This document shows positions 31,407 through 42,731 of a stretch of DNA of 64,000 bases, piece after piece. Both the position numbers and the translations under genes were made by a program. Source of the DNA: Streptomyces lavendofoliae (GTDB lineage Bacteria; Actinomycetota; Actinomycetes; Streptomycetales; Streptomycetaceae); NCBI RefSeq assembly GCF_014649735.1, contig NZ_BMTP01000014.1:183214-247213 (forward strand), given 5' to 3'. The stretch's first letter is position 1; every line of letters starts with the position of its first letter. The notes under the pieces are model-generated. The model was given only the letters and a program-made list of their open reading frames with translations. It was not told the DNA's origin and did no database searches.

Positions 31407-32522
31407 TTACAGACCGACTTCCTTCATCAGCATGCCGACCTCGGTGTTCGTCAGGCGGCGCAGCCAGCCCGACTTCTGGTCGCCGAGCTGGATCGGGCCG
31501 AAGGCGGTCCGCACCAGCTTCTCGACCGGGAATCCGGCCTCGGCGAGCATGCGGCGCACGATGTGCTTGCGGCCCTCGTGGAGCTGCACCTCGACCAGGT
31601 AGTTCTTGCCGGTCTGCTCGACCACCCGGAAGTGGTCGGCGCGGGCGTAGCCGTCCTCCAGCTGGATGCCCTCCTTGAGCCGCTTGCCCACCTCGCGCGG
31701 GAGCGGGCCGGTGATGGCGGCCAGGTAGGTCTTCTTCACGCCGTACTTCGGGTGCGTGAGGCGGTGGGCCAGCTCACCGTGGTTGGTGAGCAGGATGATG
31801 CCCTCGGTCTCGGTGTCGAGACGCCCGACGTGGAAGAGCCGGGTCTCTCGGTTGGTGACGTAGTCGCCCAGGCACTGGCGGCCGTCCGGGTCCTCCATCG
31901 TGGAGACGACACCGGCGGGCTTGTTCAGCGCGAAGAAGAGGTACGACTGGGTCGCCACGGTCAGGCCGTCGACCTTGATCTCGTCCTTCTCCGGGTCGAC
32001 CCGGGTGCCCTGCTCGATGACGATCTTGCCGTTCACCTCGACCCGGCCGGCGTCGATCATCTCCTCGCAGGCGCGCCGCGACCCCATGCCGGCGCGGGCG
32101 AGCACCTTCTGGAGCCGCTCCCCCTCCGGCTCGCCGAACGTCTTGGGCGTCGTGATCTGCGGCTTGTTCGCGTACCGCTCGCGGTTGCGCTCCTCGATCC
32201 GGGCGTCCAGCTCGCGCGGACGCGCCGGGGTCGTGCGGCCGCCCCCGCGCTGGGGGGACTGCCGGGGGCCGCCCTTGGCGCCGCCCCGGGCCGCGGCGCC
32301 GCGCCCGCGCTTGGGGCCGCCCTCGCCGGGGGCGCCCACGTCGTAGCTGCGCTCCTCGGGGCGGGGGCGGCGCGGGTTGCCGCCGCCCTGCCTGCGGTCG
32401 TCGCGGCTGTTACCGGCACCCCGGTGATCGCCGCGGCCGCCGCTGCTGCCGCGGCCGCCGCTGTTGCCACCACGGCTCCCGCCGTTGTTTCCGCTGCTGT
32501 TCCTGCCGCTGCTGCTTCGCAT
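31407..32522 (-). CDS. rluB: 23S rRNA pseudouridine synthase RluB-type with disordered N-terminus
   Basis: A 371-residue enzyme. Residues 1 to about 125 are low-complexity Ser/Asn/Gly/Arg (RSSSGRNSSGNNGG..., GGRGSSGGRGDHRG), likely disordered and RNA-binding. The S4 domain follows (ERLQKVLARAGMGSRRACEEMI). The RsuA/RluB catalytic domain has FALNKPAGVVST and GRLDTETEGIILLTNHG with the catalytic Asp, and LHEGRKHIVRRML. It isomerises a uridine in helix 89 of 23S rRNA in the family. ATG 32522 overlaps the scpB stop by one base (TGATG). The extension is longer than in proteobacterial RluB. Confidence 0.93.
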   Translation of the reverse strand: MRSSSGRNSSGNNGGSRGGNSGGRGSSGGRGDHRGAGNSRDDRRQGGGNPRRPRPEERSYDVGAPGEGGPKRGRGAAARGGAKGGPRQSPQRGGGRTTPARPRELDARIEERNRERYANKPQITTPKTFGEPEGERLQKVLARAGMGSRRACEEMIDAGRVEVNGKIVIEQGTRVDPEKDEIKVDGLTVATQSYLFFALNKPAGVVSTMEDPDGRQCLGDYVTNRETRLFHVGRLDTETEGIILLTNHGELAHRLTHPKYGVKKTYLAAITGPLPREVGKRLKEGIQLEDGYARADHFRVVEQTGKNYLVEVQLHEGRKHIVRRMLAEAGFPVEKLVRTAFGPIQLGDQKSGWLRRLTNTEVGMLMKEVGL

Positions 32523-33124
32523 CAAAGTTCCGTCTTGTCGTCTGCGTGCTCGGAGTCCGGAGCGTCCGGATCGAACGACGGGACCCCTTCCCGGGACTCC
32601 GCCTCGACCGCGTCCGCCTCGGGGAGGAAGGGCGCGAGCTCGGGGAGCTCGTCCAGGCCGCGCAGGCCCATCCGCTCCAGGAAGTAGTTCGTCGTCCTGT
32701 ACAGGATCGCACCTGTTTCGGGTTCCGCGCCCGCCTCCTCGACCAGACCGCGCTGGAGGAGGGTGCGCATGACCCCGTCGCAGTTCACCCCGCGCACCGC
32801 CGAGACCCTCGACCGGCTGACCGGCTGGCGGTACGCGACGACCGCGAGCGTCTCCAGCGCGGCCTGGGTGAGCCGGGCCTGCTGCCCGTCGAGGACGAAG
32901 CTCTCGACGGCCTCCGCGTACTCGGGCCGCGTGTAGAACCGCCATCCGCCGGCGACGAGCCGCAGCTCGAAGCCGCGCCTCTGCACGTCGTACTCGTCGG
33001 CCAGCTCCCGCAGCGCGTCGGCCACCTCGCGCCGGGGACGGTCCAGCACCTTGGCGAGGTGCTCCTCCGTGGCCGGCTCGTCGACGACCATGAGGACGGC
33101 CTCCAGGGCCGGCTTCAGCTCCAT
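32522..33124 (-). CDS. scpB: Condensin subunit ScpB
   Basis: A 200-residue protein with two winged-helix domains: LKPALEAVLMVVDEPATEEHLAKVL and QAALETLAVVAYRQPVSRSRVSAVRGVN, then GAILYRTTNYFLERMGLRGLDELPELAPF. The C-terminal tail is acidic. ScpB dimers bind ScpA and the Smc kleisin complex in chromosome condensation. ATG 33124 shares one base with the scpA stop (TGATG). Confidence 0.95.
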   Translation of the reverse strand: MELKPALEAVLMVVDEPATEEHLAKVLDRPRREVADALRELADEYDVQRRGFELRLVAGGWRFYTRPEYAEAVESFVLDGQQARLTQAALETLAVVAYRQPVSRSRVSAVRGVNCDGVMRTLLQRGLVEEAGAEPETGAILYRTTNYFLERMGLRGLDELPELAPFLPEADAVEAESREGVPSFDPDAPDSEHADDKTEL

Positions 33125-34209
33125 CACGACTCCTCCTGGTCGAACTCGTCCGTCACCGCGACGTCCTCCGCCCCGGTCCACCTCACCATGAGCCGGCCCA
33201 GCGCCTCCTCCTGGTCGAGGGCGACGGCCTTCTCCCGGTACAGCTCCAGCAGGGCCAGGAACCTGGCGACGACCGTGAGCGTGTCCGGGGCGTCCTCGGC
33301 CAGCTCCAGGAAGCTCGCCTCGCCGCGCTCCTTCAGCCGGGCGACGACCACCCCGGCCTGTTCCTGGACGCTGACCAGCGGGGCGTGGATGTGCTCGACG
33401 TACACCTGCGGCTTCGCCCTGGGCCGCATGGCCTTCACGGCCAGCGCGGCGAACCCCTCCGCGCCGATGCTGATGACGACGTCGGGCAGCAGCTCGGCGT
33501 GGTGCGGTTCGAGGCCGACCGTACGGGGGTGACGCCGCCCCTCGCTGTCCAGCCGCTCGCTGAAGATGTCGGCGACCCGCTTGTACGCGCGGTACTGCAA
33601 CAGCCGGGCGAAGAGCAGGTCCCGCGCCTCCAGGAGCGCGAGGTCCGCCTCGTCCTCCACCTCGGCGGCGGGCAGCAGCCGCGCGGCCTTCAGGTCGAGC
33701 AGGGTGGCCGCGACGACGAGGAACTCGGTGGTCTGGTCCAGGTCCCAGTCGGGCCCCATGGCGCGGATGTGCGCCATGAACTCGTCGGTGACCTTCGACA
33801 GGGCGACCTCGGTGACGTCCAGCTTGTGCCGGGAGATCAGCTGGAGCAGCAGGTCGAAGGGCCCCTCGAAGTTCGCCAGCCGGACGGTGAACCTCCCGCC
33901 GGAATCCTTGGCGTCCCCGGCGTCCCCGGCGTCCCCGGCGTTCCCGGTGTCCCCCGTGTCCCCCGCGGTCTCCCGGCCGGGCGCCGGCCCGTCGGCGGGC
34001 CCGAGGAGGGGCGCCGATGGCGCGGCGGCGTCGTCCGGCGCGGCGGGGCCGGCCGTGGCCGGCGCTTCCGGCGGGACGGGAGAGCCGGAATCGTCCGGCG
34101 GTACGGGAGCGTCCGGCACCGGGGCGTGAAGGGGGGCCTCCGGCCGTGCGGCGCCCGGGCCACGCCCGAGGGCACGGCGGCGGGGCGAGGAGGCGTCGGT
34201 CGGGGGCAT
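33124..34209 (-). CDS. scpA: Condensin kleisin subunit ScpA with long disordered N-terminus
   Basis: A 361-residue protein. The ScpA domain begins around residue 105 (RFTVRLANFEGPFDLLLQLISRHKLDVTEVAL), continues with FLVVAATLLDLKAARLLP, and ends in a winged helix (ARFLALLELYREKAVALDQEE). It bridges Smc heads. The first 100 residues are Pro/Ala/Asp-rich with a GDTGDTGNAGDAGDAGDA repeat; homologues outside Streptomyces lack most of this. ATG or GTG starts nearer the kleisin domain cannot be excluded. Next to scpB, rluB and a parA-like gene. Confidence 0.93.
   Translation of the reverse strand: MPPTDASSPRRRALGRGPGAARPEAPLHAPVPDAPVPPDDSGSPVPPEAPATAGPAAPDDAAAPSAPLLGPADGPAPGRETAGDTGDTGNAGDAGDAGDAKDSGGRFTVRLANFEGPFDLLLQLISRHKLDVTEVALSKVTDEFMAHIRAMGPDWDLDQTTEFLVVAATLLDLKAARLLPAAEVEDEADLALLEARDLLFARLLQYRAYKRVADIFSERLDSEGRRHPRTVGLEPHHAELLPDVVISIGAEGFAALAVKAMRPRAKPQVYVEHIHAPLVSVQEQAGVVVARLKERGEASFLELAEDAPDTLTVVARFLALLELYREKAVALDQEEALGRLMVRWTGAEDVAVTDEFDQEES
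33905..33965. repeat. 9-nt minisatellite inside scpA
   Basis: Successive copies of GTCCCCGGC (with TTC/GTG variants) encode the Gly-Asp-Ala/Thr repeat in the ScpA N-terminal extension. In-frame length changes would be tolerated. Confidence 0.75.
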
Positions 34210-34261
34210 CGTGGTCCTGGGGGCGGGGCGAGGAACGGGCGGCGGCCCGCGCAGGCTACCG

Positions 34262-34756
34262 TCAGCGCCCGCGCAGGCGCCGCACCAGGATGCTCGCGTC
34301 GCCCCGCGACTCCAGGTCGGCCAGCACCACGGCGACCGCCTCGCGGACGATGCGCCCGCGGTCGACGGCCAGACCGTGCTCGCCGCGCAGGACCAGGCGC
34401 GCGTGCTCCAGGTCCATCAGCTCCTCGGCGGAGACGTACACCGTGATCTTCTCGTCGTGCCGCTCACGCCCGCTGGGGCGCCGGTTCGCCGCGCGCCCCC
34501 GGCGCCGGGCCGGGGCGGTCGGCTGGCCCGCCTTCGCGGACGACTCCGCCTCGCGGCTGCGGGGCTCCGCGGTGTCCGCCCCGGCGGCCGCGTGCTCCTC
34601 GGGGGCCGGGGCGGGGGAGGACACCGCCGCCCCCGGGTCGCTCTCGCCCGCCGGCGCCGGCACCCGCGGCTCGCCGTTCTGACGGCGCGGGGTCGACGAC
34701 TGGAGCGCCATCCCCCCTGTCGTACGGAACAACTCGTCGGCACCGGGCAGACTCAC
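34262..34756 (-). CDS. Ribbon-helix-helix-like partner of the ParA-like ATPase
   Basis: A 164-residue protein. The N-terminus MSLPGADELFRTTGGMALQSS is followed by a disordered Pro/Glu/Ala/Arg region to about residue 95. The C-terminal 65 residues (HDEKITVYVSAEELMDLEHARLVLR, then VDRGRIVREAVAVVLADLE) have a beta strand plus two helices like ribbon-helix-helix DNA-binding domains. The GTG start overlaps the parA-like stop by four bases (GTGA), so it is coupled and might serve as its DNA-binding partner; this is inference. A shorter start at ATG 34711 lacks ribosome-binding-site spacing. Confidence 0.75.
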   Translation of the reverse strand: MSLPGADELFRTTGGMALQSSTPRRQNGEPRVPAPAGESDPGAAVSSPAPAPEEHAAAGADTAEPRSREAESSAKAGQPTAPARRRGRAANRRPSGRERHDEKITVYVSAEELMDLEHARLVLRGEHGLAVDRGRIVREAVAVVLADLESRGDASILVRRLRGR

Positions 34757-35895
34757 TCGGCGTGACACCGGGCGAGCACCTCCCTGGCGAGCTGGCGGTA
34801 GGCGGCCGCACCGACCGAGTTCGAGGCGTACGTGGTGATCGGCTCGCCCGCGACCGTGGTCTCCGGGAAGCGCACGGTCCGGCCGATCACCGTGTGGTAC
34901 ACGTGGTCGTCGAAGGCCTCGACGACCCGCGCGAGGACCTCCCGGCTGTGCACCGTGCGCGAGTCGTACATGGTGGCGAGGATGCCGTCGAGCTCCAGCT
35001 CGGGGTTGAGCCGCTCCTGGACCTTCTCGATGGTCTCGGTGAGCAGCGCGACGCCACGCAGCGCGAAGAACTCGCACTCCAGCGGCACTATCACCTTGTG
35101 AGCCGCCGTCAGCGCGTTCACGGTCAGCAGACCGAGCGAGGGCTGACAGTCGATCACGATGTAGTCGTAGTCGTTGAGCAGCGGCTTGAGCGCCCGCTGG
35201 AGCGTCGACTCGCGCGCGACCTCGCTCACCAGCTGCACTTCGGCGGCTGACAAATCGATATTGCTGGGGAGCAGGTCCATGTTGGGCACGGCGGTCTTCA
35301 GCAGGACCTCGTCCGCCGACATGCCCCGCTCCATGAGCAGGTTGTAGACGGTGAGGTCCAGCTCCATCGGGTTCACGCCGAGGCCGACCGACAGGGCTCC
35401 CTGCGGGTCGAAGTCGACGAGCAGGACCCGGCGTCCGTACTCCGCGAGCGCGGCGCCCAGGTTGATGGTCGACGTCGTCTTGCCCACGCCGCCCTTCTGG
35501 TTGCACATCGCGATGATCTTCGCGGGACCGTGGTCGGTCAGCGGTCCGGGGATCGGGAAGTACGGCAGGGGCCGTCCGGTGGGGCCGATCCGCTCGCGGC
35601 GCTGGCGGGCAGCGTCGGGCGCGAGGGTGGCCGCGTACTCCGGATCGGGCTCGTACTCGGCGTCAGGGTCGTAGAAGTGCCCCTCGGGGACTTCGTCGTA
35701 GGCGGCGAAGTGGGCGGACTCTCGGCCACTCTCGTTGCCGGCCATGGCGTTCACGTGTTGGCCGTCCATCATCTTCATCGTGTGGGCTGTCGTCCTGTGC
35801 TGCTGGCCGCCCGCGAAGGTTCGGACAGCGACCGAGCCGGCGTCGCCGACCGTTCCCGGTTGACCACCCCCAGGAGTAAATGTCGACTCATTCAC
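34753..35895 (-). CDS. ParA-family ATPase (orphan, scp-linked)
   Basis: A 380-residue ParA/MinD-type ATPase. After a 125-residue variable N-terminus (acidic DPDAEYEPDPEYA), it has the deviant Walker A KGGVGKTT (134-141), Walker A' region LLVDFDPQGALSVGLG, and DYIVIDCQPSLGLLTVNAL. It is not next to parB or oriC genes, so it is distinct from the main chromosome-segregation ParA. It heads the operon with an RHH-like protein, scpA, scpB and rluB, suggesting a role in nucleoid organisation. GTG 35895 follows a strong AAGGAGGT ribosome-binding site. Confidence 0.92.
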   Translation of the reverse strand: MNESTFTPGGGQPGTVGDAGSVAVRTFAGGQQHRTTAHTMKMMDGQHVNAMAGNESGRESAHFAAYDEVPEGHFYDPDAEYEPDPEYAATLAPDAARQRRERIGPTGRPLPYFPIPGPLTDHGPAKIIAMCNQKGGVGKTTSTINLGAALAEYGRRVLLVDFDPQGALSVGLGVNPMELDLTVYNLLMERGMSADEVLLKTAVPNMDLLPSNIDLSAAEVQLVSEVARESTLQRALKPLLNDYDYIVIDCQPSLGLLTVNALTAAHKVIVPLECEFFALRGVALLTETIEKVQERLNPELELDGILATMYDSRTVHSREVLARVVEAFDDHVYHTVIGRTVRFPETTVAGEPITTYASNSVGAAAYRQLAREVLARCHAE

Positions 35896-36241
35896 AAGTC
35901 GTCTTACCTCCTTGGATGTGACCAGGAAACTTATCGATAGGTCAGCGTGGCACCATGCCGACGGTTTGCGACTCTATGGCGTGTCACCGCTCCGCAGCAA
36001 CACAATCGCCCGGACACGGGCCGATGTGTCGGCAAAGAAACAGTCCCGTGTCAAGGGCGCACGGCCATGCATCGACACGTTTCCCGGGTGTGCGAAACGG
36101 TTAAAGGGTTACGTTCGAGACGACTTGAGCGAGGGTCAGCGGGTGGCCGGACACACGTCCGGCCGGACCTCGTCGTGCAAGGTCCGGCCGGATGTGTGAG
36201 GTTGACGGCAACCGTTGACGGTCGGCCGGTGGGGCCGCGGG
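35896..36241. other. Intergenic region between parA-like and ald genes
   Basis: No gene seen. It contains the parA-like promoter region (AT-richer 35905-36010), and the ald terminator hairpin at 36151-36197. Confidence 0.6.
36151..36197 (-). terminator. Terminator of ald
   Basis: Arms CACACGTCCGGCCGGACCT and AGGTCCGGCCGGATGTGTG (one mismatch) with a 9-nt loop, beginning 45 nt after the ald stop. Confidence 0.8.
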
Positions 36242-37357
<1,116 letters not shown>

Positions 37358-37499
37358 GTCGATCACGGTCCTTGGCTTTGGGGGTACGGGGGCAATGCAA
37401 TACATACCCGGATGCACTGGACGCACCGGGATAGACCGCGGTCAATCGCGGCTCGCCCAGTCTATTGAAGGGTCTGTCGTTGTCTAGCCTTGCAAAGCA

Positions 37500-39557
37500 T
37501 TAATCTTTGGCTGAAGCACTGCGGATTTCGTAGGCAGTGCGCGGGGCGGAGCTTCCGGTTCCCAGCAGCTGGTCGGCGGCGGCGCGGTGCAGCCGGGCCG
37601 CGGCGGGATCGCCGAGCCGGTCCAGGGTGTCCGCCAGCCGCAGCTGGAGCGCCGCGAGAAGCCGCACGTCCTTGGCCCGGCGGGCCCATTCGACGGCCTC
37701 CTCGCAGGTGCGCAGCGACTCCTGCGGCCGTCCCGCGTACTCCTGGACCCGGGCCGCCTCGCTCAACGCCCGCGCGTGGCCCGCCGGATCGCCGAGGCGG
37801 CGATATCCGGCCGCGGCGGCCCGCCAGTTCCTCAGCGCCTCGCCGTACCGGCCCTCATAGGTGTGTACGGCGCCGAGCCTGCCGTACAGCCGCGCCTGGT
37901 CGGCCCGCTCGTCGCGGGCGAGGCGCTGCGACAGGGCGCGCCCGTACCAGTCGGCGGCCCGCTGCCAGTCCCCCAGCTCCTGGTGGGCGCCGCCTACGGA
38001 TTCCATCGCGCGGCTGATCGCGTACGGGTCGTTGGCGAGCCGCCCGGCGTCCAGTGCGGCCCGGTAGCGGACCAGCGCGTCGGTGGTACGGCCGGTCCGG
38101 GCGTCCAGGTCGGCGAGGTTCAGCAGGGCGGCGGCCCGCTCGCGGTGCAGCCCGCGCCGCTCGGCGACGTCCAGGACCAGCTGGTGCAGCCCGTACAGCT
38201 CCGGCGCGGCCTCCTCGGTGCCCCGATGCGCGGCGAGCGCCCGGACGAGAGCGGCGACCAGGCGCCGGGCGAGGGTGTCCAGCTCCCCGTCGGCGACGGC
38301 CACCCGGGCGGCGGCCAGCAGCGCGGGCTGCCGGGTGCGCAGCCACGCGGCGGCGGCCTCGGGGCCGGAGAAGCGCAGGGCCCGGGGCAGCCCGGCGAGC
38401 TTGCGCCGCGCCGGCGAGCCCTCCGGTTCGGTGACCGCGCGGCAGGACTGGAGCAGCCGCACCGTCCGCTCCAGCATCCGCGCCCGGGCCAGCTGCACCT
38501 CGGCGGGCCGGTCCTCGGTGTCGAGCAGCTCCCGCAGCAGGGGCATCAGGCAGCCGGGCACCTCGTAGCGCTCGTCGTCCGCCTCGTGCACGAGCCCGGA
38601 GGCGGCGAAGCCCTCCAGCGCGGTGCGGGCGGCGGACACCGAGCAGCCGGCCAGCGCGGAGGCGGTGTGGGCGTCGGCGGTGCCGTCCGGAGCGAGGGCG
38701 AGCAGGCGGAGCATCCGGGCGGCGGGCGCCGGCAGCGCCTCGTACACCAGGCGGAAGGCACGGGCCAGCGGGCGGGCGGCGACCGGGCGCTCGGGCTCGT
38801 CGGCCAGGGCGCGCAGCCGTTTGGTCAGGTCGGCGACGGACGACATGGGGCGGGCGGCGAGCCAGCCGCCGGCCAGCACCAGGGCGGCGGGCTGGCCGGC
38901 GCACAGTTCGGCGAGCGTCTCGGCGGCCTGGGGGTCGACGGTGATCCGCACCGAGCCGGTGTAGCCGTCGAGCAGCTCGATGGCGGACTTGGCGTCCAGC
39001 CCGCCCACCGTGCAGGGCCGTACCCCCGGGATGCCGGTGAGCGGGCCCTGCGCGACGGCCACGACCAGGCAGTCGGGGTTGTCGGGGAGCAGCGCGTCGA
39101 CCTGCTCGGCGCTCGCGGCGTCGTCCAGCAGGAGCAGGACGCGCCGCCCGGCGCACGCGCCCCGCAGCAGCTGGGTCAGTTCGTCCTCGCCGGCTCCGGC
39201 GGGCGCGGGGACGCCGAGGCGGTCGAGGAGCTCGCGGGCGGCCCGCTCGACCGGCACCGGCTCCCCGCCGGGCTCGGTCAGCCGGGCCCGCAGGACGCCG
39301 TCGCGGTAGCCGCGGGCGAGGTCGCCGACCAGCTCCTCGGCGAGCGCGGTGCGGCCGCTGCCGGGGCGGCCGGCGATCAGGAGGACCCGGGCGCGCGGGG
39401 AGGGCCGCCCGGCGAGCGTGTCGAGTCCGGCGCGCGCGATGTCGGCCCGCAGCTCCTTGAGCTCGCGCGCCCGTCCGTAGAACCGGCGGCGCCCGGGCCG
39501 CGCACCGGACCGGTCCGCACCGCCCGCGCCGCCGAAGTCCACCGCCTGATCCGTCAC
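37500..39557 (-). CDS. STAND/NB-ARC-like protein with TPR repeats
   Basis: A 685-residue protein. Residues about 25-330 are a STAND-type P-loop module: FYGRARELKELRADI, Walker A VLLIAGRPGSGRTALAEEL (Arg69 in place of Lys), Walker B RVLLLLDDAAS, then a winged-helix region. Residues about 420-680 are helical tetratricopeptide-type repeats (GDWQRAADWYGRALSQRL, GRYGEALRNWRAAAAGYRRLGD). No effector or DNA-binding domain is added at either end, unlike SARP or AfsR regulators. Such proteins are signalling switches. GTG 39557 has GGGAG 9 nt upstream. It may be a non-hydrolysing scaffold given the Arg. Confidence 0.85.
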   Translation of the reverse strand: MTDQAVDFGGAGGADRSGARPGRRRFYGRARELKELRADIARAGLDTLAGRPSPRARVLLIAGRPGSGRTALAEELVGDLARGYRDGVLRARLTEPGGEPVPVERAARELLDRLGVPAPAGAGEDELTQLLRGACAGRRVLLLLDDAASAEQVDALLPDNPDCLVVAVAQGPLTGIPGVRPCTVGGLDAKSAIELLDGYTGSVRITVDPQAAETLAELCAGQPAALVLAGGWLAARPMSSVADLTKRLRALADEPERPVAARPLARAFRLVYEALPAPAARMLRLLALAPDGTADAHTASALAGCSVSAARTALEGFAASGLVHEADDERYEVPGCLMPLLRELLDTEDRPAEVQLARARMLERTVRLLQSCRAVTEPEGSPARRKLAGLPRALRFSGPEAAAAWLRTRQPALLAAARVAVADGELDTLARRLVAALVRALAAHRGTEEAAPELYGLHQLVLDVAERRGLHRERAAALLNLADLDARTGRTTDALVRYRAALDAGRLANDPYAISRAMESVGGAHQELGDWQRAADWYGRALSQRLARDERADQARLYGRLGAVHTYEGRYGEALRNWRAAAAGYRRLGDPAGHARALSEAARVQEYAGRPQESLRTCEEAVEWARRAKDVRLLAALQLRLADTLDRLGDPAAARLHRAAADQLLGTGSSAPRTAYEIRSASAKD

Positions 39558-39732
39558 GGGCCACGCTCCCGTCCGCTGCGCACGTGCTGATCCCGCCGGG
39601 TCCCCAGGCGGGCGATCCGAGCGTAGTTCAGCCACCGTGCCCCGCCCGGCCGAGCACGGCGGGCGAGTCCCTCAATCGGATCAGCCGATCGTCACACCGC
39701 AGGGCCGTTCGGTCTCTTTCCCGAACGGTCCC

Positions 39733-39789
39733 CCGGCACACCCCACCCGGCACACCCGACCCGGCACACCCGACCTCGCACACCCGGCC
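39733..39789. repeat. Short tandem repeat (CCGGCACACCCGACC)
   Basis: About four imperfect 14-15 nt copies in the 261-bp gap between the STAND gene and the Nudix gene. It is non-coding as far as can be seen; the gap should also hold the STAND promoter. Confidence 0.7.
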
Positions 39790-39818
39790 GGACAGACCCG
39801 GTCCGGCCCCGCGCGGTC

Positions 39819-40445
39819 CTACGCCTCGAACGGGCGGGCCGGCCAGGGGGCCTCGGCGGGGCGCAGGGCCTCCAGGCCGTCGCCCGCGCGGGCGGCGAGG
39901 ACCGACAGGACGCCCACCACCAGGCAGGTGTTGTGCAGCTCGCCCGCCAGGATCCCGCGCGCCAGCTCGTCGAGCGGCACCCGCGCGAGCTCCATGTCGG
40001 CCTCCTCCTCGGCGACCTCGAAGCGCTCGCCCTCCGCCGCGGACAGCCCGCGGGCCAGGAAGATCCGCACGGCCTCGTCGCAGCCGCCCGGCGTGGTGTA
40101 CACGTCCGTGAGCACGTGCCACGTCTCCGCCTTGACGTGCGCCTCCTCGTACAGCTCGCGCACCGCCGCGCTCAGCGGGTTCTCGCCGGGCACGTCCAGC
40201 AGGCCGGCCGGGATCTCCCACAGCTTGTGCCGCACCGGGTGGCGGTACTGGCGCAGTACGAGGACCCGGTCGTCGTCGTCGAGGGCGAGGACCGCGACCG
40301 AGCCGGGGTGCACCTGGTAGTCGCGGCGTACGACGGTCCCGTCCGGCATGACCACGTCGTCGGTGCGGACACTCGTCTTGTTGCCCTTGAACGGCTCGGC
40401 GGTCGCGGTGACCCGCCACTCCTCGGGCGTGTCCTTGATGGTCAT
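39819..40445 (-). CDS. Nudix ADP-ribose pyrophosphatase
   Basis: A 208-residue Nudix enzyme: YQVHPGSVAVLALDDDDRVLVLRQYRHP, then the Nudix box AGLLDVPGENPLSAAVRELYEEAHV, which has one residue more than consensus between Gly and Glu as in the mycobacterial ADP-ribose pyrophosphatase, and a C-terminal AEEEADMELARVPLDEL. It hydrolyses ADP-ribose to AMP and ribose 5-phosphate. ATG 40445 follows GAGGAGGGA by 7 nt. It is transcribed with or just after pyrG, with a small hairpin between. Confidence 0.9.
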   Translation of the reverse strand: MTIKDTPEEWRVTATAEPFKGNKTSVRTDDVVMPDGTVVRRDYQVHPGSVAVLALDDDDRVLVLRQYRHPVRHKLWEIPAGLLDVPGENPLSAAVRELYEEAHVKAETWHVLTDVYTTPGGCDEAVRIFLARGLSAAEGERFEVAEEEADMELARVPLDELARGILAGELHNTCLVVGVLSVLAARAGDGLEALRPAEAPWPARPFEA

Positions 40446-40543
40446 GAAGACGTCCCTCCTCGTACACAGACGTACACAGAAAACCGGGGCACGCTGCCCT
40501 GTCGGGCCCGTACCCCGGTCCACCGTATAGCCACGGGGTGTCT

Positions 40544-40569
40544 CGCCGATCATGACGGGCTGATCGGCG
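40544..40569 (-). terminator. Hairpin between pyrG and the Nudix gene
   Basis: CGCCGATCA-tgacgggc-TGATCGGCG, a 9-bp stem 15 nt after the pyrG stop. It probably attenuates or ends pyrG transcription. Confidence 0.5.
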
Positions 40570-40583
40570 GGACGCCCCGCGCG

Positions 40584-42233
<1,650 letters not shown>

Positions 42234-42731
42234 GGCCAAGAGGGGGCTCCCGTGGTCGCGTTCTGGAGGTGCGTTCCGGCGTCCGTCCGGAGTGTTCCGG
42301 GGGTGCCGTCGCTGCGGTTCGGGGGCCGCCGATTCGAGGTGCGGCGCCCACCGGTCCACGGGCTACCAGGGTATCAGCGACCCAGGGCCCCCGCTTCCGG
42401 CCACGCGCGCGCCCGAGCCGGGGGCGCGCCCCCGCTCGGGCCGGACGCCACACAGCGCGCACGCCCGGACACTGCGGGCACACGAACGAGCCGGGGGTTT
42501 CGGGTGGGGAGAGGAGGGTCACTCGTTCTGCTCAACAGCTCCACCAGGACGATCACACAGAGGGCCGTCACGCGTCGTATCCTGCTCGGACATCCGCTGC
42601 CGAGCCGGCCCCCCACAACGGCACCACCCCCGCCCGAAAAAACGGGAACATCCGCTCGTCGGCGATCCTTGACCTTGACCCCAGTAAGCGCCCCACGGGG
42701 GCGAACGTTGCCGTTCGACTGGAGATTGCAC
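42234..42731. other. Intergenic region between divergent pyrG and GH15 genes
   Basis: No convincing gene. It holds both divergent promoters; the stretch 42505-42600 is AT-richer, and TTGACC occurs twice near 42666-42675. ORFs across it have no domain-like sequence. Confidence 0.5.
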
